This document shows positions 1 through 10,190 of a stretch of DNA of 64,000 nt, in pieces. The position numbers were made by a program, and so were the translations under genes. Origin of the DNA: Sipunculus nudus (lineage: Eukaryota; Annelida; Sipuncula; Golfingiida; Sipunculidae); the NCBI GenBank assembly GCA_026874595.1, contig CM049319.1, positions 15,465,601 to 15,529,600 on the forward strand, given 5' to 3'. The first letter of the stretch is position 1. Every line of letters begins with the position of its first letter. The notes beneath the pieces are model-generated. The model did not search any database and had not been told where the DNA came from. It worked only from the letters and a program-made list of their open reading frames with translations.

Positions 1-693
1 TACGCTGCAGACATCCAAGCTCATATCTCTGGAACCGTTTGACCAATCAGGAAAATTTTTTTGCACAAATGTAGCCCTTGGAGAGCTTTATAACATACGC
101 AAAACTGGTGGCGCCACCTGCAGCCATTTTTGCACAGCTCCTGTCTGTTTGTCTGCCATGGGATAAAATCACTCATATCTCGGCAGTGGTTTGACATATC
201 TGGCTAAAATTTTGCAGGTTTATACATCCCCGACAGCTCTCTTGATTTTATGACAGGTGGAGCCACCTGCATTCTAGTTTATGCAGCAGACATCCAAGCT
301 CATATCTTGGGAACCGTTTGACCGATTGGGCAAAAGTTTTGCATGTGTATAGTTCTCACATAGCTCTTTATCATACGCAAAACTGGTGCCGTCACCTGCA
401 ACCATTTTTGCTCAGCGTCCATCTGATTGTCTGCCACGGGCTAAAATCACTCATATACATGTAGTGGTTTGACTTATCTGCCTTAAATTTTGCATATGTA
501 TACAACTGGGACGGCTTTCTGGATTTTGTGGTAGGGGGGGCAGCCTTCATACACAATTTGGCTGCAGACATCCATGCTTATATGCAACACTTCACTCTAT
601 TTCCCCTTGCCACTTAATCCATGCCTCACTTCACCCGTTCCACTCTGATTTAGGCGGATACACGTAGTCGCTTGTCGACTACCCGTATTCTAG
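1..693 (+). mobile_element. 3' part of a hairpin-ended, Helitron-like repeat (family C)
   Basis: About two and a half units of a roughly 280-bp tandem repeat, recognised by recurring words such as ACATCCAAGCTCATATCT, GGAACCGTTTGACC and GGTGGCGCCACCTG. The element ends with a perfect 7-bp stem (GTAGTCG 664-670, CGACTAC 676-682, loop CTTGT), seven more bases, then CTAG at 690-693 followed by T. A short hairpin just before a terminal CTAG is the known 3' signature of Helitron-superfamily transposons. A second copy with the same 3' end lies at 17366-18973. The 5' end is outside the window. No coding capacity is seen. The repeat structure is plain; the Helitron assignment is inference. Confidence 0.65.
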
Positions 694-2679
694 TTCTATA
701 TTGTTATGAAATAAATATTCCTTCTCTTACAAAATCGGCATACTTTGTGCATATACAATTTTAAATATCTAAATAGAGAATCTTAAAATACATAGTAAGT
801 AAGGAATACATATTTTAAGAAAAATATTTAATTCTTAGTGCTTAGAAATATATTTGTGTAATTGTAAATGAAAATTAATTAATCTGAAGTCTCAGAACTG
901 AGTTTCCAATTCAATGACATCAATTGATGTATAGAACGTATAAAATAATATATATCATACATAAATTAAATATCATATATATATTATTATATTATATATA
1001 AACAGTATTCCATGAACTGAATTAGCTGATTAAAAGATTATCTCTTGTGCTTGCATCGGTGCTATCAGTTCTGTTTGTGTTTCTCTGCATGATTGGTTCA
1101 CACTTGTGTCAAATCAGAAAATTACTTAGCTTGCTAAATTATCAAATTTATATTACATGAATCTATACCACTTCAGATAAATGCGAATTATGAACGTTAA
1201 TTCTTACATTTTATTTTTTATGAATAAGATTTTTGCAATATCTAAAACAATCATATAATATAAATACCTTGGAAATATTTTGAACATATATTTCTCTATT
1301 TTCACTGCAATTATATATAAAATTTTACCGAAATCTCAACAACCAGTCCAGAACATATGTATATGTGATAATGTATAATATTATAACAATAACAAGTGCA
1401 CGATCAAACAAAATACTGAAGCATGTGCGCATATAAATTGTGTCAATTTAGAATAATGCATTATACAAGTATCATACAGAGTAAATACCACATATATAGC
1501 GTATTTCTCTCAATGAGTCATGATGATTATAACAGTTATTAAAGTGTAAATATACAAGTTTAACTATATTTTGAAAAAAATTGTGATGTGTACAAATAAC
1601 ATCAGCGATTAGTTCTAAAGTCTCAACTTAGCGACAGGTATGATTTCTGGATTTTCTATCCCGTGTGCCTTTGAAACCTGAAATCTTGTCTGAAATAATT
1701 CTACCGGTATATCATTTTTGTTACCTTAATCTTCTTTCAATAAACAGCACAGCCACAAGCCATGGGCCTTAAACATTATTTATTGATTTATCAACTGCTG
1801 CCTGCACATTTCAGCCAAGAGATCCTCAACATCAAGAATTCATTTTTTTTCACACTCCACATCCTCTAGGAGCAACTTTATCTTTTTTGATTTAGGCCAT
1901 ACACACAAAATATAATATCCTACAGACTCTGAGACAAAAAATATGGGGTGAACAGGCAAATTTTTTTCCTTTTCTTTGCAAAATATGTGAAATTCTGCCC
2001 ACTTGCCTAGTAAATATAAAACTCAGCTTCAATTCTATGATCAACACAAATTTAGTCCATTTTCCATGTTAATTTCTTTCAAGGATTAATTGTGTGCAAT
2101 AGCACAGATGAGCAACATTCCTGAGAACAATCAACAAGGTCATTTACCAAGAACTTGAAAAAATTTATCCATGAAAACTGGGAGTAATGAATCTGTAGAA
2201 CAATAAATTTTTTGTATGGCCTTACCAATAATAATTTTTTCTGTTCAGATACTCAGATCCTTTCTTTTAATTAATACAACCAATGTTATTACCACCAAAA
2301 AAAAGTTTTATGCCTGGCAATGTTGGACAAACATTCGTTCTTTATACAATCAATTTGGCATTTGTCAATCATGAATTCTTTAATTTTTTTATTACCCTTG
2401 AAAAATATCCTTGAATGAATGCACTTATCCAAGCTGTAATCACAATCCACGCTCCACAGTTGGTTTGTGTGTAATTACTTAAATTCTGACAAATATATTT
2501 GCAGGATATTCAACTTTCCAAGATTCAACAAGTATGTCAAACAATCTCATCTATGTTACTATGTAATGTAAATGTTTTGCACCTCTGACATTTATACTCC
2601 TGGGGCTGGGTTGACTTAACCTTTAAAGTAGGACAAGGTGATATCCTGAAAACAACGTTTACCATGTTATATTAAACAT
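694..2679. other. AT-rich non-coding DNA, probably intron of the leftmost gene
   Basis: No open frame or recognisable exon was found on either strand. It lies downstream of the first exon of the minus-strand adenylate-kinase-like gene, so it is most simply part of its first intron. On the minus strand, 1841-1780 gives a short phrase resembling a protein C-terminus (ILDVEDLLAEMCRQQLINQ then stop), but a stop sits directly before it with no acceptor, so it is not called. Confidence 0.4.
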
Positions 2680-3116
2680 GTTATGTTCACCTTTCTGACT
2701 GATCTTAACTTTTCATGTTTATGATTAAACTAGCATTTAAATGCATTTTAAAAACAAATCATTTATTAAGATAAAAGCTAAAATATATTATCATTTTAAA
2801 AACAAATCATTTATTAAGATAAAAGCTAAAATATATTATCATTTTGTGTGCATGCACATTTATATATAAATAAATGATATATATATATATTCAGATACAT
2901 TCAGGTTTACATCTTCCACTAATGTCAGTTGGATTTTAAATAATTCACTTGCTTACCTGACTGCTACAAAACATTTACGCCATCCATCAGAACCATGAAA
3001 ATCAAATGTAGCGTCAAGCTGTCATCAGGTATTAACGATGTTATATTCACCTTTCTGACTGATCTTAACTTTTCATGTTTATGATTAAACTAGCATTTAA
3101 ATGCATTTTATATATA

Positions 3117-3169
<53 letters not shown>

Positions 3170-3356
3170 ATATATAATTTATATATAAAATGCATAAATT
3201 GGATTCTGACATTCAGATACATTCAGGTTTACATCTTCCACTAATGTCTGTTGGATTTTATATAATTCATTTGCTTACCTGACTGCTCCAAAACATATAC
3301 GCCATCCATCAGAACCACGAAAATCAAATGTAGCGTCAAGCTGTCATCGTGTATTA
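2680..3356. repeat. Direct tandem duplication of about 320-360 bp
   Basis: Two diverged copies in direct orientation: 2680-3039 and 3040-3356. Both begin with TTAT(G/A)TTCACCTTTCTGACTG and end with GTAGCGTCAAGCTGTCATC. Copy 1 has an inner 47-bp tandem doubling at about 2750-2842; copy 2 has a (TA)n run at 3119-3163. On the minus strand each copy carries a good splice-donor context (CAG|GTAAGC), and copy 2 has a short open frame before it, but it does not join in frame to the upstream coding exon without a stop. Confidence 0.75.
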
Positions 3357-3500
3357 ACGAAATTTTGAGCCCGTGAAAATATCAAAATTTACGGTATACA
3401 TTGTGAAACGACCTAAATGTCATAATATTATTACAAAAGAATACTTCTTTTTAAATGCTGGTATGCTGTTAATAACTGACATTTGAGTATTTGTACTCAC

Positions 3501-3648
3501 CGAAGATGAAAACAATCACCGGGTCTTTATCGAGTTTTCGAACGCTGTTTTCAATCCGTACACTGATGCGGGGCCGCCTCTCGTAAACTCCGTTTGACGG
3601 ACTGTTGGGGCTTTGTTTCCCCCGGTCCGTGCTGCCCCCACAACCCAT
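3501..3648 (-). CDS. Probable adenylate kinase (AK1-like), first coding exon only
   Basis: ATG at 3648-3646 opens a frame of 49 codons plus one base, ending at a clear donor (TTCG|GTGAGT, donor GT at 3500-3499). The peptide starts MGCGGS, where Gly2 would be myristoylated and Cys3 could be palmitoylated. It then has a basic, Ser/Pro-rich linker and ends in a hydrophobic beta-strand (PVIVFIFG). That is exactly what precedes the P-loop GGPGSGKGT in adenylate kinases, and the AK1-beta isoform of vertebrates also starts MGCC. Such enzymes interconvert ATP+AMP and 2 ADP; acylation would place it at a membrane. The exon ends just before the P-loop, which must lie in the next exon outside the window, so the family call is inference. 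Another P-loop kinase or NTPase is possible. Confidence 0.55.
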
Positions 3649-3930
3649 ATCTGATTAAACTATGTCGGTCCCATACGTAAACATATCGTGTAAAAAGTCA
3701 AGTCACTGTCAGTTCCCTCCGATACCTGTAACAGGTAGCCGAGTAGCCTGGGTTTACCACCGAGAGCCAGCCCTGCTCAGCTCACTGCGGGCCACATGAA
3801 ACCAGACTTGTCAACATCCGTTTATGCTAATCCGGGGTTGCCATGGTGCACAACCTCGTACCCAGGTGGCAGCCGACAACAAGTGCCCCCTGAGCCGCGG
3901 CCACGTGTTAGGTTGAGAAAATCCCGCGCT
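3649..3930 (-). promoter_or_regulatory. GC-richer 5' flank and likely promoter of the adenylate-kinase-like gene
   Basis: About 280 bp directly upstream of the ATG at 3648 are clearly richer in G+C and CpG than the surrounding AT-rich sequence, as expected for a promoter/5'UTR of a widely expressed gene. A CACGTG E-box lies at about 3902. No TATA box is evident and the start site cannot be placed. Confidence 0.4.
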
Positions 3931-3940
3931 AATTTTTCTG

Positions 3941-5115
3941 TTGTGTGAACCTATGCTTTTAATTCAGCTTCCACAGATCTCGACCCACCCTTTTCCGATC
4001 ACCACAGCCTTTGTTAAGGTGTTCATACCAATATTTCAGTGTAGATATTTGATCCATATTGCGTCTACAACAGCATATATATTTGCAGCATGGACCCCTC
4101 CCCTTTTCCGAACATCAGGACTTTTTTTCAGGTTATCTCATTTTAATATAGCTATACAATCTTTCAGGGTTTGACCCGAGATCTGGACCCACCCCTTTTT
4201 AATCGCCACACCCTTTATTAAGGTGTTCATACTTTTATTTCAATTTAGATCTATAAATATTGGCATCATATATTGCGTCTACAATATATAGGTGCAGCCT
4301 GGACCCTGCCCTTTTCCCTACATGAGGACTTTTTTCAGGTTAGGCTATCTCATTTTAATATATAGCTTTACAGTTTTTCGGTGTTTGACCCGAGACCAAC
4401 ACCCACCCTATTCATATCACCACAACCTTTATTAAGGTGTTCATACCAATATTTAGATAAACAATTGTGTGTACAATATATGCAGCCTAGCTGGACCCTC
4501 CCCCTTTTCCGTAAATTATGACCATTTTTCAGATCTTTCAGGCGCGGATCGAGGGGGGGGGGTGGTGGTGGTGGTGGTGGTGGTTCAGACATATCTTAGC
4601 ATGAAGTTTTTTTTTTTAGTCGCCCCCCCCCCCCAACCTTAACCAACGACATTTTTTTAGACAAATCTTAAGCATGAAGGGTGGTTTTTGGAGTCGAGAC
4701 CCCCCCCCCCCCGCATGCCCTTAACCAACGACCCTTTTTTAAAGGCAATTTTTATGCGCGACCCCCGTTGACCCCTCCCTACAAAAAATCCCGGATCCAC
4801 GCCTGTTATATCATATTAATAGCTATATTCAGTCTTTCAGGGTTTGACCCCACCCCCCCCCCCCCCCCACCCCCAAATACACACCTTTTCCAAAACCTTG
4901 ACCCGCCACGTAATTTCCAGGACCCATCCCTTTCCAATCGCCAAAACCTTTGTATTGAAGGTGTTCATACCAATATTTGTAGATATTTCGTCTACAATAT
5001 GCAGCCTGGACACGCTTCTTTGCCGAAAAGGAGGACCTAGCTTCCTACTATAGGTTATCTCCCATTAATATCGCTATATAGTCTTTCTTGGTTGAACCCC
5101 CCCCCCCCCCCACCC
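3941..5115. repeat. Degenerate ~220-bp tandem repeat with poly-C tracts
   Basis: Four diverged units share the phrases GACCCACCC, CCTTT(G/A)TTAAGGTGTTCATACC, TGCAGCCTGGACCC and TATCTCATTTTAATAT. They start near 3960, 4170, 4390 and 4830. Between and inside them are a (GGT)n run at about 4559-4582 and pure C runs at 4623-4634, 4700-4712, 4853-4868 and 5097-5111. Proline-rich open frames here come only from the C runs and are not genes. Confidence 0.75.
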
Positions 5116-5198
5116 ACGCAAACAAACACACACACACCTCTTCGAAAAGCTTCCTTTACTCCTGCTTTACTGCATGTCTACGATTTTCTTTGGGTTAA

Positions 5199-5360
5199 TC
5201 ACATAATATAATATAATATAATGTAATATAATATAATATAATATAATATAATATAATATAATATAATATAATATAATATAATATAATATAATATAATTTT
5301 ATATGATATGATATGATATGATGTGATGTAATATAATATAATATAATATAATATAATATG
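5199..5360. repeat. (ATAAT)n pentanucleotide microsatellite
   Basis: About 160 bp of near-perfect TATAA/ATAAT repeats with an internal variant stretch of ATGAT units at about 5302-5330. A shorter array of the same motif occurs at about 9650-9681, inside the upstream region of the V-ATPase gene. Long open frames reading Tyr-Ile-Ile-Leu here are an artefact of the repeat. Confidence 0.95.
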
Positions 5361-5829
5361 TATAGGTGCATTATACATGCTGAACTTCAAGAGGTTAAAA
5401 CAGCACCTAAATCCACATTTTCGTTTAAAAAAACATGGATTCAATGCATTTTAGGCTTTTATATGTAACTTACTATAAATAATATATCAATATGTTACCA
5501 TTTGTATAAATAATATATAGAAAAAAAAGTGTCATTTCTTGACGTGATATGTGTACACCAACAAATATATACCAAATGTGGATTCATCATATTCATATAT
5601 AGATCAGCTAGAACATGAAGTGACCTCACATGTTCTCACCAAAAGAAATGTGGGTTCAACGCCTGATAGGCCTTACCATATACTAATATATATAAATAAT
5701 ATATAACAGTATATATATTGTCACCATAAGACTGTGACTTAGTTAATTTATTGCATGTTCTAGTATAGGGAGTATAACCAGAAGATTGTTTTGATAATTT
5801 ACTGTACATTTATCATGTTTATATATAAG
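5361..5829. other. AT-rich DNA with no recognisable feature
   Basis: No exon, RNA gene or transposon end could be supported here on either strand. Confidence 0.4.
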
Positions 5830-7395
5830 CGTGAGTACTTTGGTTAGAGAGTTCACGTGTCTCGTTTGATGTTAATTTCAGTACAGTTTAATTCCGTGGG
5901 AGCCTTCTCTGTTTGGCGGTGTATATAGTAACGATTGTGTGTTGTAGGCTTCAAAGGATCAGCACCTGTTTGGGTTGGTTTTCTTAGGGTTTTGTCTCTG
6001 GGGGCGTGTCCATATTCAGATTTATGTAATATTTGGCAGTCGGCATAACAGGAAGTGGTGATAGCCCGGAAGACGGTCAGGATTTGTGACGTCAGCAAGC
6101 ATCATATTATAGTATAAGACGCTATTAAGAGGAAATTTGCCACAAATGCCCGATCAGCGCGGCAGTTCGTGTAGCCTGACGATATCTGCAGCCCATGCAG
6201 TGGCTGGTCTGCGAGCATCAGAGTTTGAACAGCTGTACGCTCCCGAGGCAGCGGAAATCTTGCGCTTCTAAAGAAGCAACCGATTTTCACACTGCCAGCT
6301 TTGACCGTTTATGATATATTTAGACACCAGATGGCGGTTCGTTTTCCACTGAAATAAACGTGCGTATGATGTGACAAGCAGCCAATCAGATGCCAATAAA
6401 CAAACACTCGACAGGCATCCTGGCTCCGCCCATTGCCGCGCTTCAAGCGCCGCTTATTGAGTTTCCGGTCGAATTTAAATTGCTCCCTCTGCATTCTCGC
6501 ATCATCGACCGATTCAATTATGACATTATGACTGTGTTACCGTAGCTATGTACCTGTTGTCTGCAGAACTGAAACCAGCAAGCGAGGTGTGCACGCAGCC
6601 TTTGCTGTTACGTTTCGTTTGAATTACAGCTCGCCGGCCGAGCATCCTATGTGCCCAAGGCCCTAAGCAAACCACGTCAGGGGCAATTCTCTCTGAGCCT
6701 GTGGCCTGTTCAGACGGTTACGCTGGGGGATGAGCTGTCACTCAAAAAGAAATTAATATGATTGGCTCTGTGTATTCCTCGCTTGGCTCTGTCTTCCAGC
6801 ACAAGGTCTCATCTGATTGGACAAAAATACAGTGCTCCCCTCTGGTGTTGCAATTCAGGATACGAGGTCATAACAAACAGTGCCTTACGATATAGGTGGT
6901 AGCCCTATAGGTAAAGCGCTGTGTAAAGAGCGTAGAACACCTGAGACTTGATGTTTATGAGCGTAGATTGTCGGTGTCTGAGAAAGGCCACGAAGATTTC
7001 TCTGTAACGGAATTCAGAGCGAGTATCGCATTTTGCCGACGGACTGGTAGTCTGGCGAATTTACACCTGTTGTACATGTTGTGAGCGCTTTCAGGAACAG
7101 ACCGAGGACATTATTTAATCGCGTAACTGTGGAGGTACTGGATATTGCTGTGTGGAAGCATATTCGGTTACCTAGAGCTGGATGGTTCCAGGAGACATTA
7201 GCTGTGAAATTCATTGACTCTAAGTCAAGATAGAACCTCTAGGGGCTAAATAGTGAGTACTGCGTAAACTGTGTCTTGAGAGTTATACCAGTATTCCAAC
7301 GAAGGACTGGTGGTAGTCGGAGCTCCGTGTATCTGAAAGTGGACTGATTGTACTGTGAACACAGCGCGAACAAACTATGAGCCGGGCAGCGCAAC
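5830..7395. other. GC-richer, CpG-containing block of unknown role
   Basis: About 1.5 kb clearly richer in G+C than its surroundings but without a convincing protein frame (longest about 80 codons, no recognisable family). A perfect cAMP-response palindrome TGACGTCA lies at 6087-6094, followed about 15 bp later by TATAGTATAA, which together look like a core promoter reading rightward. The LINE that follows inserted into the right edge of this block, so it was formerly contiguous with 9268 onward, the probable V-ATPase promoter region. It may be a promoter, a distal 5' exon region or an unrecognised repeat. Confidence 0.35.
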
Positions 7396-7408
7396 ATTCC
7401 AATGTCAC
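7396..7408 (+). repeat. Left target-site duplication of the LINE
   Basis: ATTCCAATGTCAC here and ATTCCGATGTCAC at 9255-9267 differ at one base. They sit exactly at the first recognisable LINE base and just after its A-rich tail, as expected for target-primed insertion. Confidence 0.85.
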
Positions 7409-9254
7409 ATTAAACCTTAATAGTATTCTCAGATTTTGAACAAATATCGGGACTCAAAGTAAATATAAAAAAAAACAATAATAATGCCAATAACTGCTAA
7501 CACATATAATTACGATACCTTTAAATCTGAAGGCTTACAAAGGTGCACCAATCCTGTAAAAATCTTACAAATCTCCATTCATCCTGAATGGAAAAAAATG
7601 ATAGAGACCAACTTGTAAAAAACCCTCATTATGATTAAAGTTATTATTAATACCTGGAGTAACAGAATAATGTCTCTAGCAGGCAGAATAATTATTGTAA
7701 AACCTTCATAATTTCACAGCTTATACTTATTTTTATTCTTAGTACTACCAGGTCCACCAAATAATTACAACATAGAAATTGAAAAATTAATATTCAAATT
7801 TATTTGGAACAACCAACCAGATTAAGTTAAAAGATCTACAATCATTGCATCAGAAAAAAAGGAGGGCTGAATATGATTCATCCTACATCTAGGTTATACA
7901 ATCTTTAAAAATTTCATGGGTTTAACGGTTCCTCAATGGACCTCTAGAAGATGGCTGGAGACAGTACAATTTAAAAACCTTGGTTCATATATTTTCAAAT
8001 GCAATTTAAAACACATGATATACACAATTTTAGTGACTCATGCGATCCGTTCTGGAAAGATGTGTTACATCATTGGTGCAAATACAATTTTAATAACCGT
8101 CAAAACAGATGAAATTCAATTACAAACGTTAACCTTGTGGTATATAATTCGCATATAAAGGATAAAGATGTAGTAATTTTTTAATAGAAATTAAATACGA
8201 CTGGCATCAAAACACTTTCTGACATAACTAAAAAATTAGGAAACGCTCTAGGATATTTGACTTATAAAGAATTCACTAACAAATATAAGGTTAGTATAGA
8301 TTTTATAAAATATGCATTTTTAGTGGATGCAGTTCCAACTTGTTGGAAAAGAGAGTTAAAGAATAATCCTAGTGTAGAAGTACAAAAATATATTCAATAT
8401 AGGGGAGACAAAAAAATAAATATGAAAAATACAACACAGTCTGTATACTTTAAATATCATTAATTCTGTCTATTCGAAATCAGAAAAGCAAATAGAGAAA
8501 TGGATCGGTGAGCTAAGGTAACAAAATAAAGGAAAAATATTTAATGCATTCAAGAATATTGTCAAAATTAATATTTCAGAGCAATTAAGAATTTTCCACT
8601 TTAAACTATTACATAGAATTTTACCACTAAATCCGCTCTTATATAAACTGAAGAAAAGCGAAACTGAACTATTTTCATTCTGCAATAAAGAAAAGGAAAC
8701 TTATCTACATGTACTTTATCACTGTGAGGTAACCCATAATTTGTTAACAGCTTTTGAAAACTGGTTAAAAGACCTGGAACAATTTTAAAACTTAGGCAAT
8801 GTAACAGGAACAGTATAAATATCAAACACCTCTGGTGCCAGCCTGCTGTATACTCTATTACTGTAATTAAAATATTAAATATATACTTGCAAATGTGGAG
8901 AGAAATTACCACCAACTTTCTCAGTGTATAAAAGTTCTGTCACACAGATTAATAAAATGGAAAAACAAATAGCGAGTGTGAAGGGAAAAATAGAGAAACA
9001 TAACCAAAAGTGGAAGAACTTTCAAAACATACAAATAGAAAACGAATAATACAAAATAAAGACAAAACCACATTTAACCCACATTTCAAATTACAACAAC
9101 AGTTTTATCTCTGTAATGTACCTTTGTTATTTGTATCTGTTTGCATGTATGACTTGCAAACTGTCTTTGTCCACATATTGTCAATAAGTACAATGTACTT
9201 TATTGTTTGTACTATTCGTAAAAAAAAAACCCAAAAAAAATAAAATAAAATAAA
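7409..9254 (+). mobile_element. 5'-truncated, degenerate L1/Tx1-type LINE
   Basis: Pieces of the C-terminal part of a LINE ORF2 are readable across stops and frameshifts. FEQISGLKVNIKK (about 7433) is the reverse-transcriptase segment that follows the catalytic region. LAGRIIIVK, KLIFKFIWN and KKGGLNMI follow. LTYKEFTNKYKVSIDFIKYAFL lies near 8258, then LLHRILP and the Cys-His motif CNKEKETYLHVLYHC at about 8680-8730. The catalytic domain and everything upstream are absent, the usual result of incomplete reverse transcription. It ends in an A-rich tail with (TAAAA)n to 9254 and is flanked by 13-bp direct repeats. It is dead: no intact frame remains. Confidence 0.9.
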
Positions 9255-9267
9255 ATTCCGATGTCAC
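9255..9267 (+). repeat. Right target-site duplication of the LINE
   Basis: ATTCCGATGTCAC, matching 7396-7408 at 12 of 13 positions. It runs into host sequence that forms a CACGTG E-box spanning the junction. Confidence 0.85.
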
Positions 9268-10079
9268 GTGTGTCATGTGATCAGGAGGAGTGTAAACAAG
9301 GGACTACTCTGGGTACTGTGGTTAACGGTCTTGTTGGATTTTCCCGTGATTTATAGCGAACTTTTATGATTATCAGTGCTTGTATATATGGAGTGCCTCT
9401 CCATAGAACCGTATGTTTTCTTTAATATATTGATTTTTTTTTGGGGTTAAATTATGACTTATTTATCTTTTTGTGTGTACGTATGCATGAGTTTCATCCA
9501 GTTGGTTTAACAGTTAAAATAATCTGGTCGTTCGCATTTCTAGTGGTGTAATATATATATCATATTTCGTCAATTTTTTTACTCATTTTCCTGAGCGTGT
9601 CATGGACAAAAAAAAAGCAAAGGTTCATTTCATAAAAATTAGATTTATAATATAATATAATATAATATAATATAATATAATGTATGTTATTGCTTTCCCG
9701 TTGAAAGACAAGATTTATATATGATTTGAGAAATTTATAGCTATATATCACATGTTAAAGTTAACCATTGTAACTGTGAATGGTGATGAACCGGCATGAT
9801 GCACCTGGCAGTGCACGCCCACTAAAACCGTACACCAGGTAATGGGGTTTTGTGGTCTGGTGACCTGCACAATTCATAGGCGCTTGGCGGTAACAAAAGA
9901 GCTGCAGCCAAAATGATAAATATATCCTTCTTAAACTCTATAAATCCTCTCCTTGGGGACAAATGGGACCATTTGTTGAAGGAATATTGGTCCTGTTTTC
10001 ATCAGACTTAAGTGTAGCTAGGGTACAAGTCTATACGGTCACATGACATTTTGTTCACGTGACTTCTCATCATTGAACA
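9268..10079 (+). promoter_or_regulatory. Probable promoter region of the V-ATPase subunit C gene
   Basis: Sequence between the LINE and the inferred 5' exon. It has several TFEB/HLH-30-like E-boxes: GTCACGTG at 9263-9270 (starting in the LINE target duplication), CATGTG just after it, and the pair at 10038-10063. An (ATAAT)n microsatellite lies at about 9650-9681. No coding exon is visible. The start of transcription is not fixed by the sequence. Confidence 0.45.
10038..10063 (+). promoter_or_regulatory. Two CLEAR-like E-boxes
   Basis: GTCACATGAC at 10038-10047 and TTCACGTGAC at 10054-10063, centres 16 bp apart, each differ by one base from GTCACGTGAC. That palindrome is the CLEAR element bound by the TFEB/MITF family (HLH-30 in nematodes), which drives lysosome and V-ATPase genes. 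They lie about 130 bp before a likely 5'-exon donor of a V-ATPase gene. The sequence matches are direct; function is inference. Confidence 0.5.
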
Positions 10080-10190
10080 TGGCAGTTTGTTGATGTCACA
10101 TTGCCTGTCACAGAAATTCGATCGTTATCACAGAGGATAATCCGAGTTTCTTCGGGTAGAGCCAGTATTACACCAAAGAGCAAGTAAAGG
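10080..10190 (+). other. Inferred 5' non-coding exon of the V-ATPase gene
   Basis: The first coding exon starts only 7 bases before its ATG, directly after a good acceptor (TTTTCAG at 11011-11017), so an upstream non-coding exon must exist. The best nearby donor is AAAGG|GTAAGG with GT at 10191, just after the CLEAR-like sites. The left boundary is a guess. Confidence 0.4.

Noticed and set aside
1780-1841. Minus-strand phrase resembling a protein C-terminus
   Set aside because: A stop codon lies immediately before it with no splice acceptor in between, so it cannot be joined to an exon.
3270-3356. Candidate internal exon of the adenylate-kinase-like gene (good donor, short open frame)
   Set aside because: It does not contain the expected P-loop, joining it in phase gives an early stop, and the same block is duplicated at 2940-3040 with a stop.
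4681-5053. Proline-rich open frames of 70-120 codons
   Set aside because: The prolines come from poly-C runs within a degenerate tandem repeat; no conservation of frame between units.
5199-5444. Tyr-Ile-Leu repeat protein on the minus strand
   Set aside because: Product of translating the (ATAAT)n microsatellite.
5853-6290. Minus-strand open frames of 62-81 codons in the GC-rich block
   Set aside because: No recognisable family or splice structure; the composition rather than coding explains their length.
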